Below, one piece after another: positions 59,330 through 64,000 of a stretch of DNA of 64,000 nt (its first letter is position 1; each line of letters opens with the position of its first letter). Under the pieces are notes generated by a model. The model had not been told where the DNA came from. It saw nothing but the letters and a program-made list of their open reading frames with translations, and ran no database searches. The translations under genes were made by a program, and so were the position numbers. Origin of the DNA: Cercis canadensis (lineage: Eukaryota; Streptophyta; Magnoliopsida; Fabales; Fabaceae); contig QAOA01005269.1 in assembly GCA_003255065.1 (NCBI GenBank), positions 56,836 through 120,835 on the forward strand, written 5' to 3'.

Positions 59330-59570
59330 CACTACAAGAAAAAGGCAGTTTTCTAACAGAAAATTCCAACGGAATAAATTACTGTTGGAATTTTTGAAAC
59401 TCCAACGGTAATTCCAACTGGAATTTCATTGGAAGAAATTTTTAAAACATTTCAACGGTAATTCCAACGAAATTATAATACCGTTGGAATTTTATAAAAA
59501 AAAAATTAATTTTTTAAATTTTAACAGTATATTCCGTAGAAATATACCGTTGGAAAATTTTTTGTTTGAG
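59330..59570 (+). mobile_element. CACTA (En/Spm-type) 5' terminus with subterminal repeats
   Basis: It begins CACTACAAGAAAAAGGCAG, the classic CACTA terminal sequence, followed by at least seven copies of a TTCCAACGG / CCGTTGGAA motif in both orientations within 220 bp, as expected of transposase-binding subterminal repeats. The other terminus is uncertain. An inverted TTCTTGTAGTG at 62596-62606 is a candidate, but the 3-bp flanks differ (GAG against ATA). Confidence 0.8.
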
Positions 59571-59799
59571 TTCAAGAGACCTTCCTCTTTCCCTTTCATT
59601 TTCTCCTTTCACCAAGCGAGTGTCCCATTCCTCCTTCCTTCCTCCGGTGTCAACTGCAGCATGCTTGTATTCGTCGGTGGCAGCCTCCAGCTTTTCGGTG
59701 AACAACGCGCCCTTTGCTCGCTCGATGAACAACCTCCAGTTATGATAAATTGCTGAGAAAATTCTCTCTATCAACCTCCCTCACTAAGAAGTGAGAAAC

Positions 59800-59916
59800 C
59801 CCGAGAGGGAGAAGATCGGCACGATCTCCGTCACTATTGTCTTCTTCGCTCTGCTCCTCATCTCCTCTGCTCATTCTTTCTACCTTCCTGGTGTAGCTCC
59901 TCGCGATTTCCAAACT
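59800..59916 (+). pseudogene. Fragment of a TM9SF/nonaspanin (EMP70) gene, first exon
   Basis: The plus strand reads REKIGTISVTIVFFALLLIS then AHSFYLPGVAPRDFQT. That is a signal peptide followed by the hallmark N-terminal mature sequence of transmembrane-9-superfamily (nonaspanin) proteins, which sit in Golgi and endosome membranes. A donor GTATGC follows at 59917. The preceding 220 bp are pyrimidine-rich, like a 5' leader. No ATG starts the frame (only a GTG at 59791), and no later exon of the family is seen before the myosin fragment. It is therefore a truncated copy that sits 230 bp inside a CACTA terminus. Confidence 0.8.
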
Positions 59917-61335
59917 GTATGCTCCGATTCAATTCCTTCTCATTTTCTCGCTGCTTCGTCCTTGCTTTACTTCTGTTTCTTCCTTGAATTTGTGCGTGTT
60001 AACTGTTAAGTATCTTTGAATTCTGGTTTATATTTGGGCGTCTTCAAGTGGCTGGATCTAGGGTTTAAGGTCTGATCTATGTCGTACTACTTGCGGTTGT
60101 CATTCTGATTCAAGTATGGAAAAATGAATTTTATTTTATTTTTCTCTATTTTTGTCGATTTTGGATTTTGAATGAATGAACTTTTGTTGTGGGTATCTTG
60201 GATGATTTGGCTGTTTTGATGTGGTTTGAGCCAAAAATTGAATTATAATTTCCACGGGATAGTTGTTTTTCTGAACTGTATGAGGAAAACGGGGTAGCTT
60301 TTTGAGTAGAAGTCTTTACTGTTTCAAGGTTGTACATCACTTATGATAATTGCTGCAACTTGATTATATTATGTAAGACGCTCATGAAACGATGCACTAG
60401 AGACTAAAGTCAAGTCACAAAATTTTAGGAAGCTATTTATTAGTTAGGGACTATGTAATGCAGCTTGAGTTGTCTGCCTTTTAGTCCTGAAATGTGTCTC
60501 ACTCTTTTTTTAAGAAATAATGTGTGTGATTTGGGAAACTTCAACATTGCTGATACTCTGCAATTATGTGGACTTGGGTAATTCCCCATTCTTTTTATTT
60601 TCAAAGTTTAGATGTCTTAACTTAAACTTGTTTTACTTCCTTGACTATAAACTCGGACAATTTATCTTATATTGGTATCAATGGTATTGAGTTAGAAGAT
60701 AGATAGGAAATACTTCATCTGATCAAACATGAGAACAAGTTACTTTAACATTGTGGAAGCGAGAGCCATTGTGCTAAAGGTTTTTGGGTTTGGATCTCGC
60801 GTTGAGATTTATTCTATGACATTCAAATCAAAGACTAGTTCAATTTTTTGAGAAAAATTATATTTCGAATGATATGCTGGTTTTGTGTTCTTGTGGAGGA
60901 GTGCAATATAATATTTTAGATATAGATATTATTTTTTTGAAATTACTTTCCAATACTTGCTAGGCTGAAAGAGGCAAACTTATTGGGACTGCTTTTATTG
61001 CTTCTGTACAGATTCATTTGTTTCCCAAGTTGCTCCTCTGATAAATTTGAAGTTGAGTTTGAGTACAACACTGGATCGTGAAATTTTTTGTCCTTGCATT
61101 GATGCTTTCTTGGAATTTTTCATTATTTACATTTAATCTTAATGGAATATAGGAAGTTTGTGCCTAATTTTTCTCCTTGAAGTAGAATCTTCAAATATTA
61201 GCCATATTGTCATTTGATGGTTCTTTTTGTTTATACTTGCAATTATATTGTCTTTTCTTCTGCGGCTGTTAATTTAAATTGGTAGTTTTCTAAATATGAA
61301 CTTTCACTTAATCCAGTAACATTTGTCTCTAATAG

Positions 61336-61605
61336 TTTTGAGCAATTCTGCATTAATTTTGCAAATGAAAAGCTTCAACAACATTTTAATGAGGTACACA
61401 AGTGTGTCTTATGCTATGTTAATTTGCATCCACTAAGTTAGTGCCCTGGTGTCTTATTCTTTCTCCATTCCTTGTAATTTTTCTGTCTTGTCATTTGTTA
61501 CAGCATGTATTTAAGATGGAGCAGGAGGAGTATAGCAAAGAAGAAATCAACTGGAGTTACATTGAATTTATAGACAACCAAGATGTTTTAGATTTGATTG
61601 AAAAG
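61336..61605 (+). pseudogene. Fragment of a class XI-like myosin motor gene, two exons
   Basis: Exon 61336-61393 (58 nt, AG before and GT after) encodes [19 protein letters not shown]. Exon 61504-61605 (102 nt, preceded by TTACAG and followed by GTTTTT) encodes [20 protein letters not shown] and then [14 protein letters not shown]. Together these form a continuous piece of the conserved myosin motor domain around the relay/SH region, closest to plant class XI in my judgement. They join in frame. Neither the preceding nor the following myosin exons are found, so this is a copied or truncated fragment rather than a gene. Confidence 0.85.
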
Positions 61606-62609
61606 GTTTTTGGTTATGTTCCTTTTTGGATTTTCTTTTGCTTTAGCTGAACTTTATTTAAATCTGTGTTTCCCATGTAGCATCATGCATTACATACATG
61701 ATTGTTGTTTTTTGTATAATGTGCGACAAGGAGAATATAGGTCTGAAATAATGGTGGCTAAGGAATATTGAGCAAGCCTTGATTTTTTGTAAATGCTATT
61801 ACAGCAGACTAGAAAAACTGAAATTGCAAAAGGATTCACATTAAGGAGGCAGCTAGTCAGTTAGTCAGTGATATATCTAAACCTTTCAATTCTTTTTTCT
61901 TGCTATCTAGGCCTTATGTTTGGATCTCATAAGGTTTATCTGATTTGAATATAAGATGCTGGGACAAGCTGTTGGATTTGGTTCTTTAAAGCATAATGTG
62001 GTAAGAACTGCTTATTTAGGATTACATGAACATGATTATGTTGACACTAGAGATTAGAATAATTGCTCATAGTTAAGTTAATCTAAAATCATTTGAATTT
62101 TTAACTATTTTAAGTGGATTAAATTAACAAGGTTACTTGAACTCTGAGAACACACTGAATTGAATTGTCTTTTCCACTTCTAGGAATACCAAACAGCTTC
62201 TGTATGTCAACCTTGCATTTCCTTTTGAACACACACACACAGAGTCAAAACTCTGCTCTGTGCTGATGCTATATAATGTCTCAAATTAAAAAATTCGTAG
62301 GTGATGTTCAGCACTAATGGCTATGCATTTCCTGAAACCTTCTACTTAGGTTGGTTAACATACTTAACAATTATTATCACTTCCAAATCTGGGGATTTCA
62401 CTGAAATGCTTTGTTGTGGTTTCTTAGTTTCTTTTATCATGGTGTATTTTGCCTTGATATTTACACTTGAGTGTTTTCTCTGACATCTGAGTGTACAAGA
62501 TCATTGATCATTCATAGTTAATAGCAAATCAGATGTTTTGAGAAGAGAGGAGAAATATGTTGGCTGTTTGCCAAAAATGATTATGTATTAATTTATTCTT
62601 GTAGTGATA

Positions 62610-63152
62610 TTTTATTTTGCAGTAGATATGTTTTTGGCAACTTGACATATCTGTTTTCTATCTGTCTATATAATCATGGAAAACCAAATAAACACCAGTA
62701 TCAAGCTTTCTGTGGTAGGATGACATTATTCAACTGTCATAACAAACTTCATAATAGGGACGAAGAGTGTACCAAGAGCATATTGATTGATAGTTCTCCC
62801 CGATAGCAGCAGAGGCACTGGCTCGAGGATCAAGTAGAATTGTTCTCTATCAATTTACTTATTCCTATGCCATTATCTCATCCTAGCCTTTCCTTTAAAA
62901 TGTGAATGCTTGAAACTCCAGAGTGCATGATGCAAGTACCAAGGCAAAAGCTTATATAAAAATAAATAAACAAATAAATCAAATATTGTGATTTTAACTT
63001 GTATGCCTTTAAATAATTTTTAAGTCCATAGCTACTTGGAGTTCCACAGGTTAGAAAAACAAAAATCAAATAGAGTCTTGAATCTCTTCATATTACTTGA
63101 AATTCAAATATGAAAGATAAATGCAATGATCAGGTTTCTGTTGCTTTCTCTT
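62610..63152. other. Intergenic, nothing recognised
   Basis: AT-rich, with no supported coding or repeat feature. Confidence 0.45.
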
Positions 63153-64000
63153 TGTCGTAACGTCTTTTTCGGGAGCGCGACGACGCGAGGTGGTGAAAAG
63201 AATAATAAGTGTAAAATTGTAAATTGGTAAAGTTTTTTAATTAAAAAAATGATTAGAAAAAATTAATGGAGTCGCCACCAATCAATCTAAGGCATGATTG
63301 GATGCCTATAAAAAAAAGTTTGGTCTACATTATCAGAGTTCAGGTAAGAGAGTTGGTTATGTGTAGGGAAGGTGTTAACACCCTACGACGATCGTTTTAG
63401 AGAACAATTACTAATTTATTTTTATGTCATCTAAAAAAATTGTTGAATGAAATTGGTCATTAAAATAAATTAATGTGTTATTAAATCCTACTAGTACCTC
63501 TGGTAAAACCTAAAAGACGCCTTAAGACTATTGGGTCGAGACAGTGATTGTCATTACAATCCTTTTCCAATTTATTTCGTCATAGGAAATTTCTAGCAAT
63601 GTTACTAAGTAAGTGATAGCTAAATATACGAAATGCAATTTATTATGTGTTCAAGAAATGTGTTTGAGATTTATAAATTTTTTTTTTTTTATTAAAGGTC
63701 TTTTATAGTCCACCAGTATATCTGGAAAGACTAAAGTGACACTCCTCACCTCCGAAATGTCAAAGTGTTGTCATTATTATGACTAAATTTGATTATTCCC
63801 TCGTCGGCAATCTTATTCCAACATGAACAAAAATAATGATAAAATAAAATAAAATGTAATGTAAAATGTAAAAAATACAGTGATTAAAAGAATCAAAGTA
63901 ATATTGGAAATTTCATTGGTCATTTCACTACTTTTGAAATAGCCAAGAAATTATCCATCACCTTAGGAAAATTAAGAAAGATTGTCGACACAATTCTTTC
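63153..64000 (+). mobile_element. Probable LTR of a Ty3/gypsy (Tat/Ogre-like) retrotransposon, partial
   Basis: The sequence TGTCGTAACG...TTTTCGGGAGCGCGACGACG, then GGAGTCGCCACCAATC (about 63270) and GGGAAGGTGTTAACACCCTACGACG (about 63366), matches the conserved blocks I associate with LTRs of plant Tat-lineage elements. It runs off the window, so neither the second LTR nor coding domains are visible. Confidence 0.55.

Noticed and set aside
1..64000. CRISPR arrays, operons, bacterial promoters or riboswitches
   Set aside because: The sequence is plant nuclear DNA with spliceosomal introns. No regularly spaced direct repeat array with unique spacers is present.

Overview
This window is nuclear DNA from a flowering plant, most likely a eudicot. 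It is AT-rich, has intron-rich genes with GT-AG splicing, and is heavily occupied by plant-type transposons (MULE, hAT, CACTA, SINE, L1-type LINE, MITEs). I cannot name the species. Four apparently intact protein-coding genes can be reconstructed exon by exon, and all four keep the reading frame across every intron.

Layout. From 1 to 20.2 kb there is no host gene, only transposon-derived DNA. It holds a fold-back MITE with a perfect 9-bp target duplication (2.3-2.9 kb), an hAT-type MITE (4.75-5.5 kb), an hAT end (8.1 kb), and a candidate 9.2-kb Mutator-like element (10.8-19.9 kb). That element carries a decayed MULE transposase (+) and a decayed plant-mobile-domain gene (-) in convergent orientation. 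A fold-back MITE and a 1.7-kb hAT element are nested inside it. From 20.7 to 32.5 kb lies an 11-exon gene for a DUF1771 + SMR-domain protein (+), with a decayed L1-type LINE in its last intron. From 35.2 to 37.9 kb is a 6-exon CAP10/DUF821 O-glucosyltransferase-like gene (-). From 42.4 to 45.8 kb is a 10-exon membrane RING-HC E3 ligase gene of the APD type (-), with one apparent GC-AG intron. From 47.2 to 49.6 kb is a 7-exon secretory-pathway cyclophilin gene like CYP20-1/ROC7 (+), with a SINE in intron 2. From 50 to 64 kb transposons take over again: a SINE with a perfect 15-bp target duplication, a gene relic, a decayed hAT transposase, a CACTA-type terminus next to fragments of two unrelated genes (TM9SF/nonaspanin and class XI-like myosin), and the probable start of an LTR retrotransposon.

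The four genes do not form a pathway. Three concern the secretory or membrane system (glycosyltransferase, membrane E3, ER cyclophilin), which I take as coincidence. The cyclophilin and the SMR gene are neighbours in Arabidopsis too (At5g58710/At5g58720, from memory), which suggests conserved microsynteny interrupted here by two genes.

Sequence quality. At least seven single-N positions sit exactly between two near-identical direct repeats of roughly 25 to 370 bp, some differing by SNPs. These look like unmerged contig or haplotype overlaps rather than biology, and they affect apparent repeat lengths and the region just upstream of the SMR gene.
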